Shown one piece after another: positions 51,104 through 60,436 of a DNA stretch of 64,000 nt. The notes under the pieces are model-generated. The model was given only the letters and a program-made list of their open reading frames with translations. It did no database searches and had not been told where the DNA came from. The position numbers and the translations under genes are program-made. Each line of letters starts with the position of its first letter. Within the stretch, counting starts at the first letter, position 1. Source of the stretch: Dehalococcoidia bacterium (lineage in GTDB: Bacteria > Chloroflexota > Dehalococcoidia > E44-bin15); NCBI GenBank assembly GCA_041649635.1, contig JBAZMV010000007.1, positions 1 to 64,000 on the forward strand, in the 5' to 3' direction.

Positions 51104-52324
51104 ATGGCACAAACCGCTTTACAAGACATATTAGTTCTCGACTTCGGCACCGGCGTGGCCGTCCCGGACGGCATCAGGTTACTCGCGGAACTCGGTGCGA
51201 AAGTTATTAAAATCGAATCGAGCAAGAACCTCGATTTCGTGAGGACAATAGCGGCGGAGAAGAACAGCAGCGCCGGCTTTAATGAAACCAACCGAAACAA
51301 ACTTAGCATAGGCCTGGACCTGCAAACCGCGAAGGGTAAGGATATTTTAAAAAAACTGATAGAGAAGGCGGACGTCTTCGCGGAGAACCAGCGCGGCGGG
51401 GTAGCCAAGAGCCTGGGCTTCGATTACGAATCGGTACGCAAGATAAAGCCCGACATCATATATTTAAGCAGCCAGGGATTCGGCGGAGGCGGGCCGCACA
51501 GCGACTACCCGGCATACGGCCCTATGCTGTCGGCAGGCTCAGGCATGCTCTCTATCTGGAAGCATCCCGACGACCCGTATCCCGTCGGTTCCAACTCCCC
51601 TCTGCCAGACCACATGGCGAGCAAGCAGTGCGCCATAGGAATAATGGCGGCTCTCGATTACAGACGCCGCACCGGCAAAGGACAGTATATAGATATGGCG
51701 CAGACGGAAGTAGCCGCATCCCTTATCGGCGAATCGTATCTCGACTACACTATCAACAAACGCGTACCTGAACCGAAGGGCAACCGCTGTCCCTATGCAG
51801 CCCCTCACGGAGCTTATCCCTGCACCGGCATGGACAACTGGGTTGCTATAAGCGTTTTCACCGACGAGGAGTGGCACAGTTTCACAAAAGCGATAGGGCA
51901 TCAGGAATGGGACGAAGACCCTAAATTCGCAACACTATTGGAGAGGCTTAAAAACGTCGACGAGCTGGATAAGCTCGTCGCAGAATGGACAACCCCTCTC
52001 GATGCGTGGGATGTACAGGAATTGTTGCAGAAAGCCGGTGTACCGGCTGGTGTCGTACAACGAGCGCCTGATACGATGAAAGACCCGCAAATCCTGCACG
52101 ACAATGCCTTGGTTGAGCTGGACCATCCCATTGTAGGGAAACGGTTGTATCCCAACGTAGCTCTAAAGCTGTCAGGGACGCCAGCGCTAGCCAGCACTCC
52201 CGCTCCATTGCTGGGACAACATACGGATGAGATTTGTCGCGAACTTCTTCACATGAGCGACGGTGATATAGAGAATCTCAAGAAAGAGGGTGTACTGGAA
52301 AGTCCAGACATCCAACCAAAATAA
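51104..52324 (+). CDS. CaiB/BaiF family III CoA-transferase (second)
   Basis: This about 406-residue protein has the family's LQDILVLDFGTGVAVPDGIR, AELGAKVIKIESSKNLDFVR and ADVFAENQRGGVAKSLGFDY. The catalytic Asp is likely in SPLPDHMASKQCAIGIMAAL. It differs strongly from the transferase at 49873, so a heteromer (as in succinyl-CoA:benzylsuccinate CoA-transferase) is possible. ATG 51104 is chosen over ATG 51098 because of spacing to GGGAGGA. Confidence 0.84.
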   Translation: MAQTALQDILVLDFGTGVAVPDGIRLLAELGAKVIKIESSKNLDFVRTIAAEKNSSAGFNETNRNKLSIGLDLQTAKGKDILKKLIEKADVFAENQRGGVAKSLGFDYESVRKIKPDIIYLSSQGFGGGGPHSDYPAYGPMLSAGSGMLSIWKHPDDPYPVGSNSPLPDHMASKQCAIGIMAALDYRRRTGKGQYIDMAQTEVAASLIGESYLDYTINKRVPEPKGNRCPYAAPHGAYPCTGMDNWVAISVFTDEEWHSFTKAIGHQEWDEDPKFATLLERLKNVDELDKLVAEWTTPLDAWDVQELLQKAGVPAGVVQRAPDTMKDPQILHDNALVELDHPIVGKRLYPNVALKLSGTPALASTPAPLLGQHTDEICRELLHMSDGDIENLKKEGVLESPDIQPK

Positions 52325-52346
52325 AATTAGGAAAGGAGTTGAACTA

Positions 52347-53435
52347 ATGAAGGCTGCTGTTTTGTATGAGGCCGGAGCTCCATTGAAGATTGAGGATGTG
52401 ACGCTCGATGAGCCCGGGGCAAACGAGATACTCGTCAAGCTTGAAGCGACGGGAGTCTGCCATTCAGACCTCCACTTCATGAAGGGCGAGATGCCCGCGG
52501 CCATGCCCGTGATTCCCGGACACGAGGGAGCAGGCGTTGTAGAGAAGGTGGGGCCGGGCGTAACGACCGTAAAGCCGGGCGATCATGTCATCATGATGGT
52601 CGCTTTCAGCTGCGGCAAATGTCGTTTCTGTTATGAGGGCCGGCCCACGATGTGCGTGGAGAATCTGCCTATTCAAATGATGGCCACACTGCCGTACGGC
52701 CAGATGCGCGCACGCAAGGGAGACCAGCAGATTCACCACCTGTTCGGACTGGCCTGCTACGCCGAGAAAGTGGTAGTGCACGAGAGATCGGCGGTGAAGG
52801 TCAGAGACGATGCGCCCCTTGATGTAGTGTGTCTGCTCGGATGCGGCGCAAGCACCGGTATCGGCACTGCGATCAACACCACAAAAGTGAAAGCCGGAGA
52901 GACAATAGCTATTTTCGGCTGCGGAGGTGTGGGACTCGCCGCTGTCATGGGCGCCAAGCTTGCCGGAGCTAAAGTAATAGCAATCGACGCCCTGGATAAC
53001 AAACTTGAGATGGCTAAACAACTCGGTGCCGACCATGTTATCAACGCAAAGAACGACGATCCCCAGTTAAAGATTTTTGAAATCAACGGCGGAGGAGTTG
53101 ACTACGCTCTCGAGTTCATCGGTAATGTAGATATAATGGTAAAAGCACTCGGCTCAATCCGCCCCGGCGGTGTGTTCGTCGTTTCAGGCATGGCTCCTAT
53201 TACCAGCATGCTGACCATCGCACCGTTCGAATTCTTACTGGGCAAGACGATAACCGGCGCGGTTCAGGGCGATATCATCCCGCAGATCGACATACCAAAG
53301 TATGTTGACCTTTACATGAATGGCAAACTCCCCATAGATAAGCTGATAACAAAGACCTACAAGCTGGATCAGATCAACGAGGCCTTTGAAGCGATGAAAA
53401 AGGGAGAGGTAATTCGCAGCGTAATAAAGTTCTAA
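52347..53435 (+). CDS. Zinc-dependent alcohol dehydrogenase (MDR family)
   Basis: This 362-residue enzyme has both zinc sites: catalytic GVCHSDLHFMKG with HEGAG, and structural CGKCRFCYEGRPTMC. The coenzyme domain has ETIAIFGCGGVGLAAVMGAK (GxGxxG), then IAIDALDNKLEMAK with an acidic residue suggesting NAD. It most resembles the class III-like/aryl-alcohol or hydroxyacyl-CoA dehydrogenase branch. ATG 52347 has GGAAAGGAG upstream. It lies 22 bases after the CoA-transferase pair. Confidence 0.9.
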   Translation: MKAAVLYEAGAPLKIEDVTLDEPGANEILVKLEATGVCHSDLHFMKGEMPAAMPVIPGHEGAGVVEKVGPGVTTVKPGDHVIMMVAFSCGKCRFCYEGRPTMCVENLPIQMMATLPYGQMRARKGDQQIHHLFGLACYAEKVVVHERSAVKVRDDAPLDVVCLLGCGASTGIGTAINTTKVKAGETIAIFGCGGVGLAAVMGAKLAGAKVIAIDALDNKLEMAKQLGADHVINAKNDDPQLKIFEINGGGVDYALEFIGNVDIMVKALGSIRPGGVFVVSGMAPITSMLTIAPFEFLLGKTITGAVQGDIIPQIDIPKYVDLYMNGKLPIDKLITKTYKLDQINEAFEAMKKGEVIRSVIKF

Positions 53436-53474
53436 CACTCTAAGCCTGCTACATAAAAAATCAAGGAGGTAATA

Positions 53475-55214
53475 ATGGCTGAAGAGACGTTTGATGTTGT
53501 AATCGTAGGAGGAGGTAACAAGGCGCTGTTCCTCGCCATGTACCTCATCAAGTACGCTAACCTGAGCGTAGGAATCTATGAAAGGCGGCATGAGATCGGC
53601 GGGTGTCTGGCTACGGAGGAGATCTCCGCGCCGGGTTTCCGCGGCAACACACATGCAACAATCCAGCTGCCGTTCTACTACACGCCGCTGTGGCGCGACT
53701 TCCCTGAGATATGGGAGTACGGCTGCAGGCTGGAACAACACCTGGTGGCCAGCGGCGGATCGTTCTTGAAGGATCAGAACTGTCTCGCTATTTATAGCGA
53801 GAAGTACGATCCCGACCAGACCAGGACCGCCGAACAAATCGCCCGTTTCTCAAAAGAGGATGCGGAGAAGTGGCTCAGACTGAGGAAGTACTGGATGAAT
53901 CCGGCGGCACAGGCCGTACAGATCGATATGATGTACAAGCCTGCCGAGATCAGAGCCGCCGACCCCAAGGTATTTGAGAGACAGCTGACACAGTATCCCT
54001 TTATGATAGAAGTAGGGCAGGGCGTGAACCCGGACGCGCTGATCCTTGCTGCTCCTCATATTCACAATGTTCAGGAGCTCTGGGAGAGCCCGGAGATGCA
54101 GTACTGTAACATCAGATTCGTGCTGTCAGCGGCTATGGACCCGAGCCAGCCGGGCGCCGGCGCATGGACGTTCGGATTCGCCGCCATGCAGCCGTCGATT
54201 GCGTTTATACCAGGCGGCACGCATCAGGTAGCGCACGCGGCGCATAAGATACTCTGCCGCGACGGATGCAAATTCTTCCTCGGACAGGAGGTCAAGAAGT
54301 GCATCATAGAGAACGCCGAGTGCAAGGGTATCGAGCTTGTAGACGGCACCAAGATCAAGGCCAACAAGTTCGTCGTCAGTACGTTGAGCCCGATGCAGTT
54401 GGCCTTCGACCTCATCGGCGAGGAATACCTGGACCCGGCTTTCAAGAAGCGGATCAAGCTGATTGAAACGGAGTTCGGCTGTCTTATGTGGTACACATTC
54501 GCTTGTCATGAGGCGCCGAAGTATAACGTGGCCTCGTTCAACCCCGATATCAACGACTCATTCTGGCTCGGTCTCGCCGAAGATCCCGATCCATACCACG
54601 TGGTGCGTGAGGCTTATTACGGAAGACTGGGCATGTGGCCGCCGACCAAGGACTGGTGTCCGACTGTCTGGAGCCACAGCATGGTGGACCCGCTCTACGC
54701 GGCGCCCGGCAAGCACATCGCCAATAACGAGCAGCTTGGCCCGCCGGCTACCGCTCATACCGAGGACGAATGGCTGGATATCAAGAAGTGGTACGCCGAG
54801 GAACTGATTAAGATATGGGAGAAACATGCCCCCAATATGAACTGGGACAATATAATAGGCGTTGACATGAATACGCCTTACGATAACCTTAGGATGAAGA
54901 ACACGGGACCCAACGGCACCATGTCCCTTATCGACCGAGTATCGCACCAGTGCGACGACAAGCGGCCGATACCGGAGCTGGCCAACCACAGGACCCCGAT
55001 AAAGAACCTCTACGCCACCGGCGCTGCGTGGCACCTGGGCGCAAACTCAGGCGCTACCGAGTCCTACAACTGCTATCAGATCATAGCCAAGGACCTCGGA
55101 CTGCCCGGACCGTGGCAGCAAGGCGAAGATGCTGATACGCTGTACCAGACCTGGCTGGAGGTACTTAAGAAGACGAAAGAATCCGGGCTTACAAGCCCCC
55201 TGGCAAAGAAGTAG
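53475..55214 (+). CDS. Phytoene-desaturase-like FAD oxidoreductase (paralogue 2)
   Basis: This 579-residue flavoprotein opens FDVVIVGGGNKALFLAMYLI, a GGGNKA variant of the dinucleotide loop (others have GGGPNG). It continues ERRHEIGGCLATEEISAPGF, and near the C-terminus IKNLYATGAAWHLGANSGAT. It is the longest of the four paralogues and the most divergent. Substrate unknown. It is in the same operon as the alcohol dehydrogenase before it and the CoA-transferase subunits after it. Confidence 0.8.
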   Translation: MAEETFDVVIVGGGNKALFLAMYLIKYANLSVGIYERRHEIGGCLATEEISAPGFRGNTHATIQLPFYYTPLWRDFPEIWEYGCRLEQHLVASGGSFLKDQNCLAIYSEKYDPDQTRTAEQIARFSKEDAEKWLRLRKYWMNPAAQAVQIDMMYKPAEIRAADPKVFERQLTQYPFMIEVGQGVNPDALILAAPHIHNVQELWESPEMQYCNIRFVLSAAMDPSQPGAGAWTFGFAAMQPSIAFIPGGTHQVAHAAHKILCRDGCKFFLGQEVKKCIIENAECKGIELVDGTKIKANKFVVSTLSPMQLAFDLIGEEYLDPAFKKRIKLIETEFGCLMWYTFACHEAPKYNVASFNPDINDSFWLGLAEDPDPYHVVREAYYGRLGMWPPTKDWCPTVWSHSMVDPLYAAPGKHIANNEQLGPPATAHTEDEWLDIKKWYAEELIKIWEKHAPNMNWDNIIGVDMNTPYDNLRMKNTGPNGTMSLIDRVSHQCDDKRPIPELANHRTPIKNLYATGAAWHLGANSGATESYNCYQIIAKDLGLPGPWQQGEDADTLYQTWLEVLKKTKESGLTSPLAKK

Positions 55215-55226
55215 AAGAGGTAAGAC

Positions 55227-56015
55227 ATGCCTGTAAATAAGATAGTGTCTAGCTTCGATAAGGCGGTAGCCGATATACCGGACGGCGCTACAGTAATGAT
55301 AGGCGGCTTCGGCACCGTATCAAGCACTCCTACCATGCTCCTGGAGGCTTTGGCCCGCAAGGGAGTCAAGAACCTCACTACCGTATCCAACTCCTGCGGT
55401 TTCGGCAAGGATGTCTGGAAGCTGCTGGGATACAAGTTCCCGGAGGATATCGACGTTCTTGTGCGCAACAACTGCATAAAGAAAGCGATAGCCTCGGCCC
55501 CGGTCAGCGCTGTATACCAGAACAACTTTGAGAAGAAACTCCGCGCCGGGGAAGTCGAGTTGGAGATGGTTCCGCAGGGCACACTGGCGGAACGCATCAG
55601 GGCAGCCAAAGCGGGACTCGGAGGAATTTACACGCCGGTAGGAGTAGGTACGGTTGTCGAGACAGGCAAAGAAGTAAAAACAATCGACGGCAGGAAATAT
55701 GTACTGGAACTGCCGATAAAGGCCGACTTCGCCGTAATCAAAGCGCACAAGGGCGATCGCTGGGGTAATCTGACATATAGATACACCTCGCGAACCTTCA
55801 ACGGCACAATGGCCGGCGCGGCCAAGGTCACCATAGCGGAGGTTGACGAGATCGTAGAGCTGGGCGAGCTGAAGCCGGACGAGATACATACTCCCGGCAT
55901 CTATGTGGATCGAGTGGTTAAGAGGCCAGCGGAGTACGTGGAAGCGGACGGAGGAGAGATCAGTAAGGAAGCCCAGGAGTCCCACGATAGGTTCATGGAA
56001 AGAAAGAGCGCGTAA
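55227..56015 (+). CDS. Family I CoA-transferase, subunit A
   Basis: This 262-residue protein matches the alpha subunit of 3-oxoacid or acetate CoA-transferases: IPDGATVMIGGFGTVSSTPT, KLLGYKFPEDIDVL, AGLGGIYTPVGVGTVVETGK and VIKAHKGDRWGNLTYRYTSR. The next gene, 11 bases later, is the beta subunit. The 20 extra residues at the C-terminus (EYVEADGGEISKEAQESHDR) are typical of bacterial relatives. Confidence 0.9.
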   Translation: MPVNKIVSSFDKAVADIPDGATVMIGGFGTVSSTPTMLLEALARKGVKNLTTVSNSCGFGKDVWKLLGYKFPEDIDVLVRNNCIKKAIASAPVSAVYQNNFEKKLRAGEVELEMVPQGTLAERIRAAKAGLGGIYTPVGVGTVVETGKEVKTIDGRKYVLELPIKADFAVIKAHKGDRWGNLTYRYTSRTFNGTMAGAAKVTIAEVDEIVELGELKPDEIHTPGIYVDRVVKRPAEYVEADGGEISKEAQESHDRFMERKSA

Positions 56016-56026
56016 GGAGGGAAGTT

Positions 56027-56698
56027 ATGGAAGAGAAATTCAAACTTGATAGAGAGACCATGGCCCTCCGCGTAGCCAAGGAATTCCAGGATGGCAACTA
56101 TGTCAACCTAGGGATCGGGATACCTGTGCTGGCTGCGAACTATATACCCGCCGGCAGGGAAGTCATCTTCCAGAGCGAGAACGGCGTACTCGGCTTCGGC
56201 GAGATCACCAATGTTGGAGAAGGCGATCAGGACTTGCAGAATGCCGGAGGACAGACCGTCAGAGTCCAGCCCGGCATGAGCTGCTTCGACCACGCCGAAT
56301 CGTTCACTATGATCCGCGGCGGGCACCTTGACATCAGCGTCATGGGAGGCTTCCAGGTCTCGGAGAAGGGCGACCTAGCAAACTATATGGTCCCCGAGAG
56401 GAAGATAGGCACTATCGGAGGTGCCATGGATCTGGCTGTAGGAGCCAAGAAATTGATAGTAGTCATGAACCATGTCACCAAAGACGGCAAACCAAGAGTA
56501 GTTAAACAATGCACCTATCCCATCACAGCTATAGAAAGTGTATCCTTGCTGGTTACGGATATAGCCGTGATTGAAGTAACCGATAAGGGATTGGTGCTTA
56601 AAGAAGTTGCTCCAGGTTGGACGCCCGAGGAGGTTCAGAAGCTGACCGAACCCACGCTCATCGTCGATCCTGGTTGCCACGATATAGAGTTAATGTAA
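56027..56698 (+). CDS. Family I CoA-transferase, subunit B
   Basis: This 223-residue beta subunit has YVNLGIGIPVLAANYIPAGR and the catalytic Glu in IFQSENGVLGFG (SENG). IRGGHLDISVMGGFQVSEKG and GGAMDLAVGAKKLIVVMNHV are also family-typical. With subunit A it would transfer CoA between acetyl- or succinyl-CoA and a 3-oxo acid such as acetoacetate, either starting or finishing the pathway of this island. Confidence 0.92.
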   Translation: MEEKFKLDRETMALRVAKEFQDGNYVNLGIGIPVLAANYIPAGREVIFQSENGVLGFGEITNVGEGDQDLQNAGGQTVRVQPGMSCFDHAESFTMIRGGHLDISVMGGFQVSEKGDLANYMVPERKIGTIGGAMDLAVGAKKLIVVMNHVTKDGKPRVVKQCTYPITAIESVSLLVTDIAVIEVTDKGLVLKEVAPGWTPEEVQKLTEPTLIVDPGCHDIELM

Positions 56699-56746
56699 GT
56701 AACTATAAGGACATAAAATAAAAACCCTGAAATACAAGGAGGGAAA

Positions 56747-58378
56747 ATGGCAAAGAATTACGATGTAATCATCATCGGCGGCGGCCCCAACGGGCTCACG
56801 GAAGCCTGTTATCTGGCGAGAGCGGGGCTCAAGGTACTCGTGTTAGAGAGGCGAAACGAGATCGGCGGAGGGCTGGCTACCGAACAGATAACCCTGCCCG
56901 ATTTCTACCACAACACGCACGCCATCTATCATCTGATGGTGGACTACTCCCCCACGACCCCGGACTTCGAGTTCGACAAGCGGTACGGCATCCAGTACAT
57001 ACGTCCCGAGCACCAGTGGTGTATGCCGCTCCTCGACGGCAATTCGGTGTCCATCTACACCGACGCCGAGAAGACAGCCAAGTCGATAGAGAAGTTCTCC
57101 AAGAAGGACGCCGACAGCTACCGCGAGAACTCAAAGAGGTTCCAGAAGCTGGTCGACGAGTTCCTGGGCCCGGCCACCTACCTGCCGACGCTTCCGGCAC
57201 TCGACGCCGTAATGGGCATGGAAAAGACCGAGTGGGGCAAGGACATCAATGAACTGACAGAAAAGACTCCGGAAGAGATCGTTAACGAGCTCTTCGAGCA
57301 CGATGTCGTCAGGACAATGTTCCTCTTCGTAGCATGCCACTGGGCGCTGCAGTATGACATGACCGGCGTCAGCTACCTGGTGCCGCTGCTCATCAACCGC
57401 GCAGCCAACTACCAGTTGGTGCAGGGCGGCTCGCACCGTTTGTCTAATGCCCTGACCCGCTTCTGCCTTGAGTACGGCGCTGAGATTCTGACCAACGCCT
57501 GCGTCAAGAAGATTATCGTAGAGAACGGCACGGCCAAGGGCATCGAGCTTACCGACGGCGGCGTGTACATGGCGGATAAGGCCGTCATCAGCACACTTGA
57601 CGTTGACAGCACATTCCTCAAATTCATCGGGGAGAAGAACCTCGACCCGAATTTTGTCGATAAGGTCAAAGGTTGGCAATGGGAACACTGGAGCCTGTGC
57701 CACCAGCATCTGGCCTTGAGGGAGGCCCCCAATTTCAAGGCCGCGGAGAAGAATCCCGATGTGAACAAAGCCTTCATCTACATACTGGGCTATGAGACCG
57801 AGGATAACCTGAAGGGAGTCTGGGACTCTATGCTCCAGAAGACAGGCGAGATACCCCAGCCCGAGGGCTTCAGCTGCTGCTTCCCCAGCGTGCACGACCC
57901 GTACCAGGCGCCGCAGGGCAAATGCTCCGGCCTCATCTCTCAGATGGCGCCGTACGAGATAAAGGGCGGCAAGGACAACTGGCTCAAGATGAAGTTCAAG
58001 GAAGAGCGTGCTGAGGTACAGCGCAAGGTCCTGGAGAAGTATGCTCCGAATATGACCAAGAAGAACGTCATGTTCTGGAATATGACGACTCCCGCTGACA
58101 TCGAGGACAAGTTCCCGAACATGGTCAAAGGATCGATAAAGCAGGGCGCCTACGATTCGCTGCAGATGGGACATCAGCGTCCCAACGACGAGTGCTCCAA
58201 CCACGTCACACCGATAAAGAACCTGTACATCGGCGGAGCCTCCAGCTACTCCGGCGGACTGGTGACCTTTGGTCCTGGTGTCACAACCGCCAACAAGGTT
58301 GCCGACGACCTGAAGATACAGAAATGGTGGAAGCCGACTCCTGCGGTTGATAAATGCTGGAACACCTATTTTAAATAG
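56747..58378 (+). CDS. Phytoene-desaturase-like FAD oxidoreductase (paralogue 3)
   Basis: This 543-residue flavoprotein is clearly close to paralogue 1 (44618): DVIIIGGGPNGLTEACYLAR, VLERRNEIGGGLATEQITLP, HAIYHLMVDYSPTTPDFEFD against IIYHMMVDYMPAIKDFNLDK there. The C-terminal block is PIKNLYIGGASSYSGGLVTF. The two probably act on similar substrates or form a hetero-oligomer. AGGAGGG lies before ATG 56747. A hairpin (58403-58449) follows. Confidence 0.83.
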   Translation: MAKNYDVIIIGGGPNGLTEACYLARAGLKVLVLERRNEIGGGLATEQITLPDFYHNTHAIYHLMVDYSPTTPDFEFDKRYGIQYIRPEHQWCMPLLDGNSVSIYTDAEKTAKSIEKFSKKDADSYRENSKRFQKLVDEFLGPATYLPTLPALDAVMGMEKTEWGKDINELTEKTPEEIVNELFEHDVVRTMFLFVACHWALQYDMTGVSYLVPLLINRAANYQLVQGGSHRLSNALTRFCLEYGAEILTNACVKKIIVENGTAKGIELTDGGVYMADKAVISTLDVDSTFLKFIGEKNLDPNFVDKVKGWQWEHWSLCHQHLALREAPNFKAAEKNPDVNKAFIYILGYETEDNLKGVWDSMLQKTGEIPQPEGFSCCFPSVHDPYQAPQGKCSGLISQMAPYEIKGGKDNWLKMKFKEERAEVQRKVLEKYAPNMTKKNVMFWNMTTPADIEDKFPNMVKGSIKQGAYDSLQMGHQRPNDECSNHVTPIKNLYIGGASSYSGGLVTFGPGVTTANKVADDLKIQKWWKPTPAVDKCWNTYFK

Positions 58379-58402
58379 GAACCTTGCGAAAATAGTAGAT
58401 CA

Positions 58403-58449
58403 TAGAGAGCCCGACGCCAAAGAAATAGCATCTCAGCGCGGGCTCTCTA
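58403..58449 (+). terminator. Hairpin after paralogue 3, possible terminator
   Basis: The arms tagagagcccg and cgggctctcta form an 11-base stem with a 25-base loop. No T-run follows, so it may stabilise the mRNA end instead. Confidence 0.5.
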
Positions 58450-58523
58450 CATGTTATAGTTGCTCTGCCGATGTAATATCGGATAAGGTTTTTTGAGAAA
58501 AATAACAGGTTAGGAGGAAGATT

Positions 58524-60011
58524 ATGGCCGGAACTAAATTTGACGCTATCGTCGTCGGAGCCGGGCCGGGAGGGTCCGCCTGTGCCGCATTGCTGCAAAA
58601 ACGAGGGCTTAAGACGTTGCTTGTGGAAAAGAACGACCGAGTAGGCGGAAAGGCTCTGAACTATAGCAAAGACGGCTTTACCTATGAGCTATGGCCGGTA
58701 ATGGGACTGCCGCGCTACAACACCACGTTTGAAAAAGTACTCAACGAGGTCGGCGCTCAGGCTCCGATGTCCGATGTCTTTCCAACAACGGGAAGCCTAG
58801 CCGCCATAATGTCCGGGAAAGCGACACCTAAAGACGGCGGGTTCCTTTATAAACCTGAGGGATCAGATAAATATATAAGTTATATTCTCGTCCCTCCGAT
58901 GCAGATACCGGAAATGCTCATGAACGATCCCGAAGGACTTGCCAATGTCAACAGGATGTTCGAGGAAATGTCGACAATGACGCCCGAACAACTCAGCGCG
59001 CTTGACGATGTAACCTTTCATGATTTTGTAATGCAATACAGCATCCCCCAGGGCGCATATAGTTACCTCGCCGTGCTGTGCAACATCCTTTTTGTAGTGC
59101 AAATAGACCTGTGCTCCGCCTCCGAAATGATCAAGACACTGCGCCAGTTTACCACCGGCCTCGGATCCGCTTACTTCATGGGCGGATATGCAAAATTAAG
59201 CGAGGCGCTGGTAGGAGCTTTTAAGCAACTCGGCGGCGAAGTAAATCTCAACACAAGGGTAGAGAAAATCACGGTCGAGAACGGCCAGGTAACCGGCATT
59301 GTCACAGACAAAGGTACTTTTTCAGCACCGATAGTCGTTAGCAACGCGGGAATACAGCCGACCGTGCTTAAGCTTGTCGGCGAAGAGTATTTCGATAAGG
59401 GATATTCCAATCGCATCAGAAGCCTGGTTCCGTCATTGGCGCTTATAGGCCATCGATACTTCCTTGATAAAGTCGTATTCGAGGACTGCGCTTATATTAT
59501 CTACTCGGACAACAACTGGTGGAATATGGAGCGCTACATGAAGGCCAAGGAAGGCAACATCCCGGAGGATATGATGATGATATTCTTCAATCCACAGGGA
59601 TTCGATCCCGCCGTAGCGCCTGAGGGCAAACAGTTGCTTCTTACAGGAACACTGGCTCCTGCCGATCCCAAGTTAAAGAACCAAAAAGCCTGGCTGGATG
59701 CCTTTGAAGACAAGATTGAACAATTCCGCCCGGGCTTCCGAAAGCACATCATAAAGAGAGAGGACTATACCACAACCGACGTCAGCCGTGTCACGCGGGA
59801 CAGCGTCGTGCCAGGATGCGGCGGTGAGTGCATCGGACTGGCACAGATAGTAGGACAGTGCGGCAAGAATAAGCCTTCGCCGATCGCCCCGATCCAGGGC
59901 CTTTTCTACGTCGGAGTCGACGCGGGCGGCGACGGCGTTGGCACACATCACGCGGTGACATCCGCGTACAACGTAGCGCCGCTGGTTATAAGGTATTCTC
60001 AGACACATTAG
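58524..60011 (+). CDS. Phytoene-desaturase-like FAD oxidoreductase (paralogue 4)
   Basis: This 495-residue flavoprotein has DAIVVGAGPGGSACAALLQK, VEKNDRVGGKALNYSKDGFT and a C-terminal block GLFYVGVDAGGDGVGTHHAV. It is shorter than paralogues 1-3 and nearer to the classical CrtI group or to NAD(P)/FAD-dependent amine oxidases. ATG 58524 follows TTAGGAGGAAG. It is followed by a strong terminator at 60037. Confidence 0.83.
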   Translation: MAGTKFDAIVVGAGPGGSACAALLQKRGLKTLLVEKNDRVGGKALNYSKDGFTYELWPVMGLPRYNTTFEKVLNEVGAQAPMSDVFPTTGSLAAIMSGKATPKDGGFLYKPEGSDKYISYILVPPMQIPEMLMNDPEGLANVNRMFEEMSTMTPEQLSALDDVTFHDFVMQYSIPQGAYSYLAVLCNILFVVQIDLCSASEMIKTLRQFTTGLGSAYFMGGYAKLSEALVGAFKQLGGEVNLNTRVEKITVENGQVTGIVTDKGTFSAPIVVSNAGIQPTVLKLVGEEYFDKGYSNRIRSLVPSLALIGHRYFLDKVVFEDCAYIIYSDNNWWNMERYMKAKEGNIPEDMMMIFFNPQGFDPAVAPEGKQLLLTGTLAPADPKLKNQKAWLDAFEDKIEQFRPGFRKHIIKREDYTTTDVSRVTRDSVVPGCGGECIGLAQIVGQCGKNKPSPIAPIQGLFYVGVDAGGDGVGTHHAVTSAYNVAPLVIRYSQTH

Positions 60012-60036
60012 AATCCATAGCTTCGACGGTTCTCGT

Positions 60037-60075
60037 AGTAGGCTTCCTCGCACCGATAGGAAGCCTACTGTTTTT
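60037..60075 (+). terminator. Rho-independent terminator
   Basis: The arms agtaggcttcct and aggaagcctact pair perfectly and are followed by GTTTTT. Confidence 0.92.
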
Positions 60076-60098
60076 GTCCGTCGGAAAGCCCTAATACG

Positions 60099-60128
60099 TT
60101 AGACTTGCTAAACGGTTTATGATAGAAT
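60099..60128 (+). promoter_or_regulatory. Promoter of the 2-oxoacid:ferredoxin oxidoreductase operon
   Basis: TTAGAC at 60099-60104 and TAGAAT at 60123-60128 have an 18-base spacer, with TG at 60120-60121 giving an extended -10. Confidence 0.5.
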
Positions 60129-60190
60129 GTTACTTTGTTACAAAACCCATAATTTACGAACGGATTGCGAATTAATAGAGGGGATTAGCT

Positions 60191-60436
60191 ATGATCAAAA
60201 TAAAAGCTAAGTATGTAGACTATCCCAGCGTCCGCTGGAACGCGACGTGGTGCAAACGCTGCTTCATCTGCGTTGAAGCCTGTCCGCAGCAAGCACTTGA
60301 GATAACAGCGGAAGGGGTAGTTGAAATTGAAGGCCTTTGCATCAGATGCGGGCTTTGCGAAAGACAGTGCCCCGACCTTGCTATAGAAGTGATCGGTCAA
60401 CCATTGCAGGAGCAAAAGAATGAAAAAACTGCTTAA
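60191..60436 (+). CDS. 2-oxoacid:ferredoxin oxidoreductase, ferredoxin (delta) subunit
   Basis: This 81-residue protein has two [4Fe-4S] motifs: WCKRCFICVEACPQQALE and LCIRCGLCERQCPDLAIE. It is the electron-transfer subunit of a KorABCD-type enzyme. It overlaps the alpha-subunit gene by 17 bases. ATG 60191 has GAGGGGATTAGCT upstream. Confidence 0.9.
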   Translation: MIKIKAKYVDYPSVRWNATWCKRCFICVEACPQQALEITAEGVVEIEGLCIRCGLCERQCPDLAIEVIGQPLQEQKNEKTA

